A model generated the notes under the pieces. That model saw only the letters and a program-made list of their open reading frames with translations. It had not been told where the DNA came from and did no database searches. The position numbers and the translations under genes were made by a program. This document shows positions 45,690 through 54,545 of a stretch of DNA of 64,000 nucleotides, piece after piece; the stretch's first letter is position 1; each line of letters starts with the position of its first letter. The stretch comes from Glycocaulis sp050485565 (GTDB taxonomy: Bacteria; Pseudomonadota; Alphaproteobacteria; Caulobacterales; Maricaulaceae). The stretch is from contig NZ_JBJHBQ010000001.1 of NCBI RefSeq assembly GCF_050485565.1, forward strand, positions 248,001-312,000. Reading direction: 5' to 3'.

Positions 45690-47762
45690 CTAGTCGGCAG
45701 CCAGAAGCGCGTCGTAGTCGAGTTCCGAGGAGGGGATTTCCCCGCCCGGTCCTTGAAGATAATGGCGCATCCAGCCCATCAGCCGGTGGGCATAGTCAAA
45801 CTGGGCCGCTGCGTTGCGCAGGCCATGGCCCTCGCCCGGATAGGTGACAAGACGCACAGGCGCTTCACCGGCCAGCTTGAGATAGCGGTAGAGGATATAG
45901 CCTTGCGAGGGCGCGACGCGGGTATCCACCTCGCCATGCATGACCAGTGTCGGCGTGGTCGAGCCGTGCGCATGCATGATCGGGGAATGCCGGAAATACC
46001 ACTCCCAGTTCTCCCACGGATAATGGATGAAATGGACATCGACCATCTCGACCGGGATGTCAGTATTGCCCATGAAGGACACCAGATCGGTCAGCGCCAC
46101 GAACGGAACCGAGGCCGCGAAATGCTCGCTGGCGACGGTTGCGCCCCAGGCGGAGGCAAACCCGCCATAGGAGCCGCCGGTAATGCCGACGCGGGCCGGA
46201 TCGATCACGCCCTGATTGGCGAGATGTCCGACGCCATCAACAATGTCCTCGAACTCCTCGCCGGGAGGGTTGAGATGATCCAGCTCGATAAAGGCAAAGC
46301 CGCGCCCGGTGGAGCCGCGATAATTGGGGTAGAAAACGGCAAAGCCTTCGCCCGCACCAATCTGGCCGGGCCGCGAATAACCGGTCAGCCAGCCATTATG
46401 GTCGTGGGCTTCCGGTCCGCCATGGACGACCGCGATCATCGGCCAGCCATTTTCAGGGCGCTCGCCCTGCGGGGTGATGAGCACGCCTTCCACCTCGACC
46501 CCGTCGCGCGCCGTCCAGCGCACCACGCGCTGCTCGCCGAGCGTGCGATTTGCCAGCCAAGGATTGAGGTCAGCCCAGCGCACCGGGGCCTCGCCCGGGC
46601 TGGCCACGTACACATCACGCGGATGAGCCGGGCTGTCAGCCACGAAGGCGACCGTTTCGCCTGAGGCATCAAGGCTTAGCGAGTGGGCCACATAGCCGCC
46701 ATGGGCTTCGCGTGAGACTTCCTCGCCCTCGGGCGTATAGGTCACCCAGGCGCTGTCCTGACGCACATGGGCGAGCGCGAAAATCTGCCCGCCCCGCCAT
46801 TCAAAGGTGCGGATATGCTGTTCGGCATCGGGCGCAATCTGGATGTACTCGCCAGTCTGCACGTCAGCGACATGAATGGTGCCAGCGATTGAATCTGACC
46901 GGTTGATCGCGGCCAGGAAAGCATACTGCGAACCATCGGGGGAGAAACGGCCGAGATCGATCTTACCGGGCGTTTCAATCGTGCTGATGACATCGCCGGT
47001 TGCGGTGTCTGCAAAGCTCCAGCGCTGCTCCATCATGGAATCGTCCACAGACGGCGTCGGCGCCAGTCTCACCGCCAGGACTGATCCGTCCGCGCTCAGC
47101 TGAATGGCAGAGGCATGGCCGGTCAGGTCCAGCCGCTCTGCGGCGCTTTCATTGTCACCCAGTCCGGCCCGCCAGACATGGGAAAATGGCTGGTTTTCCT
47201 CATAGATATTGGCCCGGAAGCCGCGCTCGCGCAGTTCGCTGTGGTCAGGCTGGTCCGGGTCACGGCCGATGAAATAGATCGAGCTTGCGTCCGCAGACAG
47301 GAGATAGCCCTGCATGCCGGTATCGGGGTGGTAAAGCCGCTCCGGCTCACCGCCCGACAGCGCTACCCGGTAGAGCGCGGGGCGTTCATCGCCCTCGCGG
47401 CGGGCCAGAAAGGTGACGCTCTCGCCATCGGGATGCATTGCCACCCCGCTTACCGTATCTTCACCGGCAACGAGGGCGCGTGCCGCGCCCGGCCTGTCAA
47501 CGGCGTAGAGGTGAGAGGACGGCGCGCCATCGCTTTCGCCGGTACGGATATCGCGCGGAACCGAGACCGTGAACACCACTGTGCCGCCTTCAGGCGCAAT
47601 CATCACCTGGCCTGCCTGACGCAGCTGGAACAGATCATTGATCGAAACACTTCTGGCCTCGGCCTGCTCCTGCGCCAGAGCCGGTGCGGCTACGGCCGGC
47701 ACAGCCATGGCAGCACCAGCCAGAACGGCGGCCATCAGGCGGTGTCTCATGCGAAATGTCAT
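45690..47762 (-). CDS. Secreted S9 family prolyl oligopeptidase-like peptidase
   Basis: A 690-residue exported serine peptidase with a signal peptide (cleavage near PALAQ). Residues about 40-420 form a propeller-like gating domain; the C-terminal alpha/beta hydrolase carries the triad. The nucleophile is in GGSYGGFAS, the Asp in HGEVDTRV and the His in GEGHGLRN. The oxyanion region is VVHGGPEAHD. This resembles dipeptidyl or acylaminoacyl peptidases that digest peptides in the periplasm. A terminator follows. Confidence 0.93.
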   Translation of the reverse strand: MTFRMRHRLMAAVLAGAAMAVPAVAAPALAQEQAEARSVSINDLFQLRQAGQVMIAPEGGTVVFTVSVPRDIRTGESDGAPSSHLYAVDRPGAARALVAGEDTVSGVAMHPDGESVTFLARREGDERPALYRVALSGGEPERLYHPDTGMQGYLLSADASSIYFIGRDPDQPDHSELRERGFRANIYEENQPFSHVWRAGLGDNESAAERLDLTGHASAIQLSADGSVLAVRLAPTPSVDDSMMEQRWSFADTATGDVISTIETPGKIDLGRFSPDGSQYAFLAAINRSDSIAGTIHVADVQTGEYIQIAPDAEQHIRTFEWRGGQIFALAHVRQDSAWVTYTPEGEEVSREAHGGYVAHSLSLDASGETVAFVADSPAHPRDVYVASPGEAPVRWADLNPWLANRTLGEQRVVRWTARDGVEVEGVLITPQGERPENGWPMIAVVHGGPEAHDHNGWLTGYSRPGQIGAGEGFAVFYPNYRGSTGRGFAFIELDHLNPPGEEFEDIVDGVGHLANQGVIDPARVGITGGSYGGFASAWGATVASEHFAASVPFVALTDLVSFMGNTDIPVEMVDVHFIHYPWENWEWYFRHSPIMHAHGSTTPTLVMHGEVDTRVAPSQGYILYRYLKLAGEAPVRLVTYPGEGHGLRNAAAQFDYAHRLMGWMRHYLQGPGGEIPSSELDYDALLAAD

Positions 47763-47857
47763 CGGGTTAGCCTCCCTGCAATCTTGTCATTGCATGGAAA
47801 GCTAAAGCGGCAGAGCCCTCACGTCGAGCTTCAGGCCGCACCAGGGCGCAAAATGCG

Positions 47858-48067
47858 TCAGGCGATAATGTCGGGATTGAGCTGGTCTTCGATGGCGAAG
47901 ATCATGTCCTTGAGCATCAGCTTGCGCCGTTTCAGGCGCACCAGCTTGAGCTGGTCGACCACGCCGCATTCCTGCGCGGCGCGCACTTCCGCATCCAGCA
48001 CACGGTGCTCGCGGCGCAGCTCTGCCAGCTTGGCCACCAGCGCATCATCATCCAGATCACCGAACAT
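47858..48067 (-). CDS. DUF465 (YdcH-like) small protein
   Basis: A 69-residue acidic/basic helical protein. The family pattern is visible as LAELRREHRVLDAEVRAAQ, then LKRRKLMLKDMIFAIED, two antiparallel helices as in DUF465. No signal or membrane segment. A second protein of the same type lies at 49409-49579. Function unknown. Confidence 0.85.
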   Translation of the reverse strand: MFGDLDDDALVAKLAELRREHRVLDAEVRAAQECGVVDQLKLVRLKRRKLMLKDMIFAIEDQLNPDIIA

Positions 48068-48190
48068 TCCCAGTCAATTCACCTGTTTGAAGTGCAACCT
48101 GCCCGCCCGGCCGGGCCGGCTCAGATTGCAAATGCGTGGACATGACCCGTGTTGCGTCCGCGATGGCCAGCAAGCCACGGGAAGCGCACA

Positions 48191-48685
48191 TTACCCTTTT
48201 TCGAGCGCGGAGAAAACGGCTTCTTTGAAGCGCGTGACCGGCGCGCCGGGCGAACAGCGGGCGCGATACCCGTCCAGCGCGGCGGCCGCCGCATCCGGCC
48301 AGTGCGCAGCGCCGGGAAGGACGGGCGTATCGAGCGTCTGCAGCATGGTCTGGGCGATGTGTTCTGCAGCCAGCTCTGCGCCGAGGACCGATTGGCGCAA
48401 AGCGTGCGCAGCCTCCAGCGGGACCGGCGCAGGCGGGGCTTTCAGCCGCTCACGCACACCGCGCAAGGGGCCAACCGCCAATGCATGCCAGTCACCGGCG
48501 AGGCGTATTGCATCCTCAAGCGCGGGCAGCGGATCACGCCCCTGCCCGGTGCTCCAGACAATCCAGAAGGCGATATTCACGTCCAGCCCCGCATCCTGCA
48601 GCGCCAGTGCGGAGCGCTTCACCGGCTCATGGTCATAAAGCGCGACGGAAAAATCCCACAGGCTTTGCCCGTGCGCGGTTTGCAT
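48191..48685 (-). CDS. TIGR02444 / DUF2390 family protein
   Basis: A 164-residue cytoplasmic protein with the family opening LWDFSVALYDHEPVKRSALALQD and DVNIAFWIVW, typical of TIGR02444. The rest is helical. Its ATG overlaps the ubiX stop by one base (TGATG), so it is co-translated with ubiX; a GTG one codon earlier is possible. Function unknown. Confidence 0.85.
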   Translation of the reverse strand: MQTAHGQSLWDFSVALYDHEPVKRSALALQDAGLDVNIAFWIVWSTGQGRDPLPALEDAIRLAGDWHALAVGPLRGVRERLKAPPAPVPLEAAHALRQSVLGAELAAEHIAQTMLQTLDTPVLPGAAHWPDAAAAALDGYRARCSPGAPVTRFKEAVFSALEKG

Positions 48686-49311
48686 CACGCCTTGCCCTTG
48701 CGGGCTGCGCCGGGCCGTTTGCCTTCCCTGATGTCCTCGCCCCAGCGCCGGGTCGGCGTCCAGTCAAGACCGAACAGGTCCAGCGCCCGGCCCACGGACT
48801 GGTCCACCATGTCATCAAGGGTTTCAGGCTTTGCATAGAAGGCTGGCAGAGGCGGCATGATGACCGCGCCCATCTCGGTCAGCTGCGTCATGGTGCGCAG
48901 ATGACCGAGATGAAAAGGCGTCTCGCGCACCATCAGCACGAGGCGGCGGCGCTCTTTCAGCACCACATCAGCGGCGCGCGTCAGCAGGCTGGAGGTCACG
49001 CCGGTTGCGATCTCGCTCATCGTCCTGACCGAGCAGGGCGCGATGAGCATGCCAAGCGTCTGGAAGGAGCCGGAGGCTATCGGCGCGCCGATATCGGGAA
49101 AGGCGTAGACATGATCGGCGCGCGCGTGGATGTCAGCGGCTTTCAGCCCCATCTCATAGCCCAGCGTCATCTCGGCAGCCTTGCTGGCCACGACATGGGA
49201 TTCGATGCCCAGATCGCGCAGAGCCTGCAACGCCCGCATGCCGTAGACGACGCCGGACGCGCCTGACAGTCCGACAATCATGCGCGATGGCAAGGACTTG
49301 GCTTCAGACAT
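48685..49311 (-). CDS. ubiX: Flavin prenyltransferase UbiX
   Basis: Makes prenylated FMN, the cofactor of UbiD decarboxylases in ubiquinone biosynthesis; 208 residues. The N-terminal GLSGASGVVYGMRAL binds FMN phosphate; APCSVRTMSEIATGVTSSL and VLMVRETPFHLGHLRTM are diagnostic. The start MSEAKSLPS has GGAAGGG upstream. It is coupled to the TIGR02444 gene. No ubiD is in the window. Confidence 0.96.
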   Translation of the reverse strand: MSEAKSLPSRMIVGLSGASGVVYGMRALQALRDLGIESHVVASKAAEMTLGYEMGLKAADIHARADHVYAFPDIGAPIASGSFQTLGMLIAPCSVRTMSEIATGVTSSLLTRAADVVLKERRRLVLMVRETPFHLGHLRTMTQLTEMGAVIMPPLPAFYAKPETLDDMVDQSVGRALDLFGLDWTPTRRWGEDIREGKRPGAARKGKA

Positions 49312-49408
49312 GGGAAACCCTTCCGCGACACGGACAGTTTTCACCATTGATAGGAAGGGGTGTTTGATGTTTCACTTCCAGTCCTTGATCCAGCGAAGGA
49401 GGCTACAC

Positions 49409-49579
49409 ATGCCAGCTGAAGCGCGTATCCGTGAGCTTGACCAACGTCACACGCAACTGGAAAGCCGCATTGAGCGAGAACTCAAGCACCCTTCGGCAGA
49501 TACGCTGCACCTAGCAGAGCTCAAACGACAGAAATTGCGCCTCAAGGAGGAAATTGAAACCCTCCGGCGCCGACATTGA
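49409..49579 (+). CDS. Second DUF465 (YdcH-like) small protein
   Basis: A 56-residue coiled-coil-like protein, MPAEARIRELDQRHTQLESR at the N-terminus and LKRQKLRLKEEIETL at the C-terminus, matching DUF465. The start is strongly supported by GAAGGAGG at 49395-49402. It is divergent from ubiX. A terminator follows. It is a likely paralogue of the protein at 47858-48067. Confidence 0.85.
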   Translation: MPAEARIRELDQRHTQLESRIERELKHPSADTLHLAELKRQKLRLKEEIETLRRRH

Positions 49580-49611
49580 CGCTTTTTGCGGCAATTCACC
49601 ACACATGATGA

Positions 49612-49640
49612 AGGGCGGGCTGATATCAGTCCGCCCTTTT
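49612..49640 (+). terminator. Intrinsic terminator after the DUF465 gene
   Basis: Stem AGGGCGGGCTGAT / ATCAGTCCGCCCT (one G:T pair) followed by TTTT. Lies 33 bases after the stop. Confidence 0.85.
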
Positions 49641-49730
49641 GCATTTCCTGCCCGCCCGGATGGACCGGGCCGCGCTCGCGTGCCTATCATGCGCAGGTCA
49701 TGCACCCGAACCTGCTGTAGAAGGCCATCC

Positions 49731-50615
49731 ATGCTGACTCTTTCCCGTGCGCTCGTCCTGCTGGCGCTGAGCTGCCTGGCAGCTCCGGCCTTCGCGCAGC
49801 CTTCTGGCGGCAACCCGCAAAGTGCAGCAGCCTGCCCTGAAGCCAGCGAGGCCATGGCGGCCGGGAATGCCGAAGACGCCGTTGCCGCGCTTCGCGCCTG
49901 CCTGTCCGCGCGCCTGCACCCTTGGCAGACAGAGGCCGAACTACGCGTGCGCCTGGGTGCCAGCCAGCTGGCACTCGGCGAAAGCGAGGCCGCGCTTTTC
50001 ACCTATAATCAGGTGATTGCTTTATTGCGCGATAATGGCGGCAATACCGATATCCCCATCGTGCGGCGCAACCGCGCGGTCGCGCTGTTCCAGCTTGATC
50101 GCACAGAGGAAGCGCTGGCCGACCTGCTGATCGCAGAGCGCGGCATGCCGCAGGATGATTTCGTCCATATCCTTCTGGGCGGGGTCTATATGGAGCTGGA
50201 TCGCGGTACCGAAGCCATCGCCGCCTATGATAATGCGATCCGCCTGGCCCCCAACTCACCCGGCGGCTGGATTGGCCGTTCGGCCGCCTTTATAGAGCTT
50301 GATCTGATGGACCGCGCGGTCGAGGACGGGCGCGAAGCGGTGGCCATCGCGCCCGATGACGGATCTTCGCTGAACGCCTTGTGCTGGGCGCTGGTGAAGG
50401 CGGAGCGGGCCAGCGAAGGCATGGATATCTGCTACGCTGCGGTCGAAGCCGAACCCGATTCCGGTGCCATCATTCATTCCCTCGCCGCCGCGCTTGAACA
50501 GATCGGGGAGCATGAAGAAGCCTATCCGCTCTTCGCCCGCGCGTTCGAGCTGGAGCCGGACAATTCCACGATCGCTGATGATTATGCGCGCGTGAGCGGC
50601 GCGTCCGGCGACTAG
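49731..50615 (+). CDS. Exported TPR-repeat protein
   Basis: A 294-residue protein with a signal peptide (MLTLSRALVLLALSCLAAPAFAQ) and at least four tetratricopeptide repeats, for example HILLGGVYMELDRGTEAIAAYDNAIRL-type units near residues 155-185 and IIHSLAAALEQIGEHEEAYPLF near 250-275. TPRs mediate protein binding, so a periplasmic scaffold role is likely, partner unknown. The open frame continues upstream, but the signal peptide fixes the start. An SDR gene follows after 32 bases. Confidence 0.78.
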   Translation: MLTLSRALVLLALSCLAAPAFAQPSGGNPQSAAACPEASEAMAAGNAEDAVAALRACLSARLHPWQTEAELRVRLGASQLALGESEAALFTYNQVIALLRDNGGNTDIPIVRRNRAVALFQLDRTEEALADLLIAERGMPQDDFVHILLGGVYMELDRGTEAIAAYDNAIRLAPNSPGGWIGRSAAFIELDLMDRAVEDGREAVAIAPDDGSSLNALCWALVKAERASEGMDICYAAVEAEPDSGAIIHSLAAALEQIGEHEEAYPLFARAFELEPDNSTIADDYARVSGASGD

Positions 50616-50647
50616 GGCCTTTCCTTATCTGACACGGAGTTTGCCGC

Positions 50648-51466
50648 ATGGCCGGTTCAGAACGCGTTGCCATCGTCACCGGGGGTGCCAACGGAATTGG
50701 CGCGGCATGCGCCCGGCGCCTGGCAGAGGAGGGCGTGCGCGTCGTCATCGCCGACATTGACAAGAAGGCGGGCGAGGCGCTGGCAAACGATCTGGGAGCG
50801 GCCAAGAACCGCGCGCTTTTCGTCAGCTGCGATGTCGCCGACAAGCTCTCGGTTGCCAATCTGATGGCCGAAACCCTGTCGGCCTTCGGCCAGCTCGACA
50901 TCCTCATCAACAATGCCGCCATACTCGCCAAGGGCGACATACTCTCGCTGGAGCTTGCCGATTTCGACAAGGTCATTGGCGTCAATCTGCGCGGCGCCTT
51001 CCTGGTGGCCCGCGCCTGCGCACGCCAGATGACCCGCCAGATCGAGGAGGATGACACGCGCGGCGATGATGCGCGGCGCCGGTATGCCATCATCAATATG
51101 AGTTCGATCAATGCCGTGATGTCGATTGCCGACCAGCTGGCCTATTCCACCTCGAAGGGCGCGCTGAGCCAGATGACCAAGGCCATGGCCCTGTCACTGG
51201 CCCCCTATGGTATCCGGGTGAACGCCATCGGCCCCGGCTCGGTCAATACCGACATGCTAAAAGCCGTAAACGATGACAAGGCCGCCATGGACGCGGTGCT
51301 GTCGCGTACCCCGCTCGCCCGGATCGCCGACCCGGACGAGATCGCCTCTATCGCGTGGTTTCTGGCCTGCAAGGAATCCAGCTATATCACCGGCACCTGC
51401 ATCTATGCCGATGGGGGCCGCCTCGCGCTCAACTATGTGATGAAGCGCGAGGATTACGAGGACTAG
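50648..51466 (+). CDS. SDR family oxidoreductase
   Basis: Short-chain dehydrogenase of 272 residues with TGGANGIG near residue 11, IADID after strand 2 (acidic, NAD preference), NNAAI, Ser in NMSSINAVMS, YSTSK and the C-terminal ITGTCIYADGG. An insertion (QIEEDDTRGDDARRRY) sits before strand 5. It resembles oxidoreductases annotated as glucose 1-dehydrogenase-like. GGAG precedes the start. It may be co-transcribed with the TPR gene and ends at a shared terminator. Confidence 0.9.
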   Translation: MAGSERVAIVTGGANGIGAACARRLAEEGVRVVIADIDKKAGEALANDLGAAKNRALFVSCDVADKLSVANLMAETLSAFGQLDILINNAAILAKGDILSLELADFDKVIGVNLRGAFLVARACARQMTRQIEEDDTRGDDARRRYAIINMSSINAVMSIADQLAYSTSKGALSQMTKAMALSLAPYGIRVNAIGPGSVNTDMLKAVNDDKAAMDAVLSRTPLARIADPDEIASIAWFLACKESSYITGTCIYADGGRLALNYVMKREDYED

Positions 51467-51476
51467 GGTGTACTCT

Positions 51477-51516
51477 TAAAAGGCCCCGGATATGCGCTTT
51501 GCGCATTCCGGGGTTT
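51477..51516. terminator. Bidirectional terminator between SDR and trcR
   Basis: Stem CCCCGGATATGCGC / GCGCATTCCGGGG with TTT loop (51484-51512), flanked by TTAAAAGG and TTTC. Serves two convergent genes. Confidence 0.88.
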
Positions 51517-51521
51517 CAGCA

Positions 51522-52193
51522 TCAATCCTCGTCTTCGTCCTTCGCAGGGGCCTTGCCGAACAGCTCGTCGAGCGTGGTCGGGCCGGTGGCCGCAGGCGCG
51601 GTTTCCTCGGCGGGTTTGAGCACGTCTTCCTCGATCTTCACCGTGCCGGCATCTTCCATTTCCTTGCGGCGCTTGGACGCCTTGCGCACCTGCTCATCGA
51701 GATCGATCTGGCTGCACAGCCCCAGCGATACCGGATCGGTCGGCTTGATATTGGCCGAGTTCCAGTGCGTGCGCTCGCGCACCGCCTCGATCGTGGTCTT
51801 GGTGGTGCCGACCAGCTTGGAAATCTGGCCGTCGGTAAGCTCCGGGTGATTGCGCACCAGCCAGGCAATGGCATCCGGGCGGTTCTGGCGGCGCGAGAGC
51901 GGCGTATAGCGCGGCCCCTTCTTGCGCGCGGTCTCCTGCAGATCAGCGTATTTCGGGCGCGTAGCCTGCATACGGTAGCTGGGGTCGGCTTCGGCCTTGG
52001 AAATCTCTTCAGAGGTCAGCTGCCCGCCCGCGATGGGATCAGCACCGCGCACGCCGGCCGCCACGTCCCCGTCAGCGATGCCCTTCACCTCAAGACGGTG
52101 CAGGCCACAGAAATCGGCGATCTGCTCAAAAGACAGGCTGGTATTGTCGACGAGCCAGACAGCTGTCGCCTTGGGCATGAGAATGTCGGACAT
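51522..52193 (-). CDS. trcR: TrcR / DUF1013 cell-cycle transcriptional regulator
   Basis: A 223-residue protein of the DUF1013 family, annotated in alphaproteobacteria as transcriptional cell cycle regulator TrcR. It has two helix-turn-helix-like segments: SLSFEQIADFCGLHRLEVKG near residues 19-38 and LTDGQISKLVGTTKTTIEAV near residues 118-137. An acidic, Ala/Pro-rich tail ends the protein. AAGGAG precedes the start. A strong hairpin with a T-run lies 45-70 bases upstream and may be an attenuator or the terminator of the neighbouring quinone oxidoreductase gene. Confidence 0.88.
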   Translation of the reverse strand: MSDILMPKATAVWLVDNTSLSFEQIADFCGLHRLEVKGIADGDVAAGVRGADPIAGGQLTSEEISKAEADPSYRMQATRPKYADLQETARKKGPRYTPLSRRQNRPDAIAWLVRNHPELTDGQISKLVGTTKTTIEAVRERTHWNSANIKPTDPVSLGLCSQIDLDEQVRKASKRRKEMEDAGTVKIEEDVLKPAEETAPAATGPTTLDELFGKAPAKDEDED

Positions 52194-52237
52194 GGCAATA
52201 GACTCCTTGGTCTAGGGGGAGCGCCGGAGACAATAGA

Positions 52238-52263
52238 AAACCCGGCGCGGTCCGCCGGGTTTC
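52238..52263 (-). terminator. Intrinsic terminator-like hairpin upstream of trcR
   Basis: On the minus strand AACCCGGCGGACC pairs as CCCGGCG / CGCCGGG and is followed by TTTTCTATT. It ends 45 bases before the trcR start and 122 bases after the quinone oxidoreductase stop. Confidence 0.75.
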
Positions 52264-52384
52264 GGTCGATCCGACCCGCCAAGGCTGGTGTCCATGACAC
52301 CTTTTATCAATGACGGGGTTTGGCGTGCTTATAGCGTGTGAGCGCGCGCCTTGAAAGGGGGTATTCCCGGCGCGCGCGCCATGC

Positions 52385-53371
52385 CTATGGCACCAGCAAT
52401 ATCTTGCCCGCATGGGCCATGGAATCCATGCGTTCATGGGCCTTTGCCACGTCGGCCAGCGCAAAGCGGGAATCGATCAGCGGGCGCACCCTGCCCGCCT
52501 CCACCCACGGCCAGACATGGGTGCGCACGGCAGCGGCAAGGGCCGCCTTTTCTTCGTTGGAGCGGGCACGCAAGGTCGATCCGGTAATGGTCTGGCGTTT
52601 CAGCATCAGCCCCATCAGGTCAATCTCCACCCGTGAACCTTTGAGGAAAGCGATCTGCACCAGGCGCCCGAACCGGTTCAGCACGGCGAGGTTCTTTGCC
52701 ACATAATCCCCGCCCACCATGTCCAGGATCACGTCCGCGCCGCCAGCGGCCTTCACGCCCTCCGCCCAGTCGTCTTCGCGGTAATTGAAGACATGATCTG
52801 CGCCGAGCGAGCGGCAGGTTTCACACTTGTCCCGCGTTCCCGCCGTCGCCATGACAACAGCGCCGTGCGCCTTGGCCATCTGGATTGCCGTTGTGCCGAT
52901 ACCGCTGGAGCCGCCATGGACCAGAAAGCGCTCACCGCTTTTCAGGGCGCCCGCCTCGAACACATTGGTCCAGACGGTAAGCACGGTTTCGGGCAGGCCC
53001 GCAGCAGCAACCAGATCAACGCCCTCCGGCACAGGCAGGACGGAGCCGGCAGGCGCGCGCGCGATATCGGCATAACCGCCGCCCGCCACCAGCGCGCACA
53101 CGCTCTGGCCAATATCAAACCCGCTCACCCCCTCGCCAATCGCCAGCACGGTGCCGGAAACCTCCAGCCCCAACCCTTTGGGTGCGCCGGGTGGTGGCGG
53201 GTAAAAACCCATGCGCTCGATCACGTCGGGCCGGTTCACCCCGGCCGCAGCCACCTGGATCAGGATTTCGCCGCGTCCGGGCGGGGCAAGCGTGGTCTCT
53301 TCCAGCCGCAGGGCGTCCGGACCACCGGGCTGCGGGGCGGTGACAATGCGGGTTGTATAGGGTGCGGTCAT
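52385..53371 (-). CDS. NAD(P)H:quinone oxidoreductase, zeta-crystallin/PIG3 type
   Basis: Zinc-independent MDR-family reductase of 328 residues. The N-terminal GroES-like domain has AAAGVNRPDVIERMGFYPPPPG, and the Rossmann fold carries VHGGSSGIGTTAIQMAKAHG. No structural or catalytic zinc Cys set is visible. The PIG3-like end GSTLRARSNEEKAAL is characteristic of this subgroup, whose quinone reduction is NADPH dependent. The frame stays open far upstream, but that region is antisense to DUF1192 and rcdA. Its ATG and the upstream noncoding start region are divergent from DUF1192. Confidence 0.93.
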   Translation of the reverse strand: MTAPYTTRIVTAPQPGGPDALRLEETTLAPPGRGEILIQVAAAGVNRPDVIERMGFYPPPPGAPKGLGLEVSGTVLAIGEGVSGFDIGQSVCALVAGGGYADIARAPAGSVLPVPEGVDLVAAAGLPETVLTVWTNVFEAGALKSGERFLVHGGSSGIGTTAIQMAKAHGAVVMATAGTRDKCETCRSLGADHVFNYREDDWAEGVKAAGGADVILDMVGGDYVAKNLAVLNRFGRLVQIAFLKGSRVEIDLMGLMLKRQTITGSTLRARSNEEKAALAAAVRTHVWPWVEAGRVRPLIDSRFALADVAKAHERMDSMAHAGKILLVP

Positions 53372-53495
53372 GGAAACTGATCCGTGTAATGGCGCAATTT
53401 GGGGGCGCATCGCGCGCCCGTTTACGCTATTGTGCAGCAAGACAGGCGCTCGCAAACCGTCGAGACGCAGCCGCCAGAACAGGGAGGTGATGCCC

Positions 53496-53687
53496 ATGTT
53501 TGACGATGAACTGCCGGTCACCCGGCGAGCGGTCATCACACCGGGGGAGGATATTTCCGCCCTGTCCGTCGCCGATCTGCAAGAGCGTATCGAGACGCTG
53601 AATGGCGAGATTGCGCGCGCACAAGCGATGATCGACCACAAGCAGGACAAGCTGGGAGCGGCGGAAGCCTTTTTCAAAAAGGCCTGA
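53496..53687 (+). CDS. DUF1192 family small protein
   Basis: A 63-residue protein, MFDDELPVTRRAVITPGEDI at the start, then ADLQERIETLNGEIARAQAM, an alpha-helical coiled coil. This is the DUF1192 pattern found near quinone oxidoreductase genes in alphaproteobacteria. The start at 53496 has AGGGAGG 8 bases upstream; an ATG two codons earlier is too close to it. It resembles the SlyX/DUF465 class of tiny helical proteins. Function unknown. Confidence 0.85.
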   Translation: MFDDELPVTRRAVITPGEDISALSVADLQERIETLNGEIARAQAMIDHKQDKLGAAEAFFKKA

Positions 53688-53830
53688 CTTTTTCGGTAAC
53701 TGGCCCCGGCCTTGCTTGGAGACGGGTCTAACAGGCATGCTGCGTCCCGATATGGGTGCCGGGTGCTCAGGGGTATCAAGGCCAGCGCCTGTAACACGGT
53801 GCGGCAAATTGCGTGAGGGATGACGGCGTA

Positions 53831-54376
53831 ATGGAAACGGAAACCGGCAAGTCCGGCAGGAACGACATGGTCAGCGAAGCGGCCGTCCGGGTGGCCGATT
53901 TTGCGGCCTCCGAGCATTTCCGCCGCCTGTTCCGCGAAGGCATGGACCTGGTCGAGGAAACCGCCAGCTATCTGGACGGGCCGGGCCGGGAAGACGCCAA
54001 GCGGCTTGGCCGCGCCGGTGCGCTCGCCTATGCGGCGGAATCCATGACGCTGACCACCCAGCTGATGCAGTCTGCCTCCTGGCTCCTGACCCAGCGTGCA
54101 GTGAATGAAGGCGAGATGACGCCCTTTGAAGCTGCCAGCGAGAAATACCGGCTGGGCGGCAAATCCCATCCGCGCGACGGCATGTGGCCCGCAGACGATG
54201 ATCCCTGCCCGCCGCGCCTGTCCGACCTTGTCACCCGCTCGCAGAACCTGCACGAGCGTTTGAAGCGGCTGGATGACAATCTTTTCCGCGAAGGCCCCGG
54301 CGGCGCCGCGCCGGGCGAAAACCCGCTGGCGGGCCAATGGTCCGCGCTGGAAAGCGCGTTCGCCGGGCGGGGGTAG
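53831..54376 (+). CDS. rcdA: RcdA, regulator of CtrA degradation (DUF1465)
   Basis: A 181-residue helical adaptor of the DUF1465 family. In Caulobacter RcdA helps PopA and CpdR deliver CtrA to ClpXP at the stalked pole. Conserved features are HFRRLFREGMDLVEETASYL, the helix YAAESMTLTTQLMQSASWLL, and QRAVNEGEMT. A disordered, Gly/Pro-rich C-terminal tail is present, as needed for CtrA degradation in Caulobacter. It lies downstream of DUF1192. The start METETGKSG is chosen over MRDDGV, six codons earlier. Confidence 0.9.
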   Translation: METETGKSGRNDMVSEAAVRVADFAASEHFRRLFREGMDLVEETASYLDGPGREDAKRLGRAGALAYAAESMTLTTQLMQSASWLLTQRAVNEGEMTPFEAASEKYRLGGKSHPRDGMWPADDDPCPPRLSDLVTRSQNLHERLKRLDDNLFREGPGGAAPGENPLAGQWSALESAFAGRG

Positions 54377-54545
54377 GCAGGGGCGGTCTTTTCTTATGCC
54401 TGAAGCGCCGGCGGCGGCATCCACCGCCTTGGCTATCCTCGCTTCGCTGCGGGCGCGCGGTCGCGCTTGCGGCGCTACGCGCCGGGGTGATCTTCGAACC
54501 CCAAGCCCCCCTTCGTCATTCCAGAAGCGGCGCAGCCGCTTGTCG

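Noticed and set aside
53372..54424. N-terminal extension of the quinone oxidoreductase frame up to 679 codons
   Set aside because: The extension is antisense to DUF1192 and rcdA and has no family similarity; the family start MTAPYTTRIV lies at 53371.
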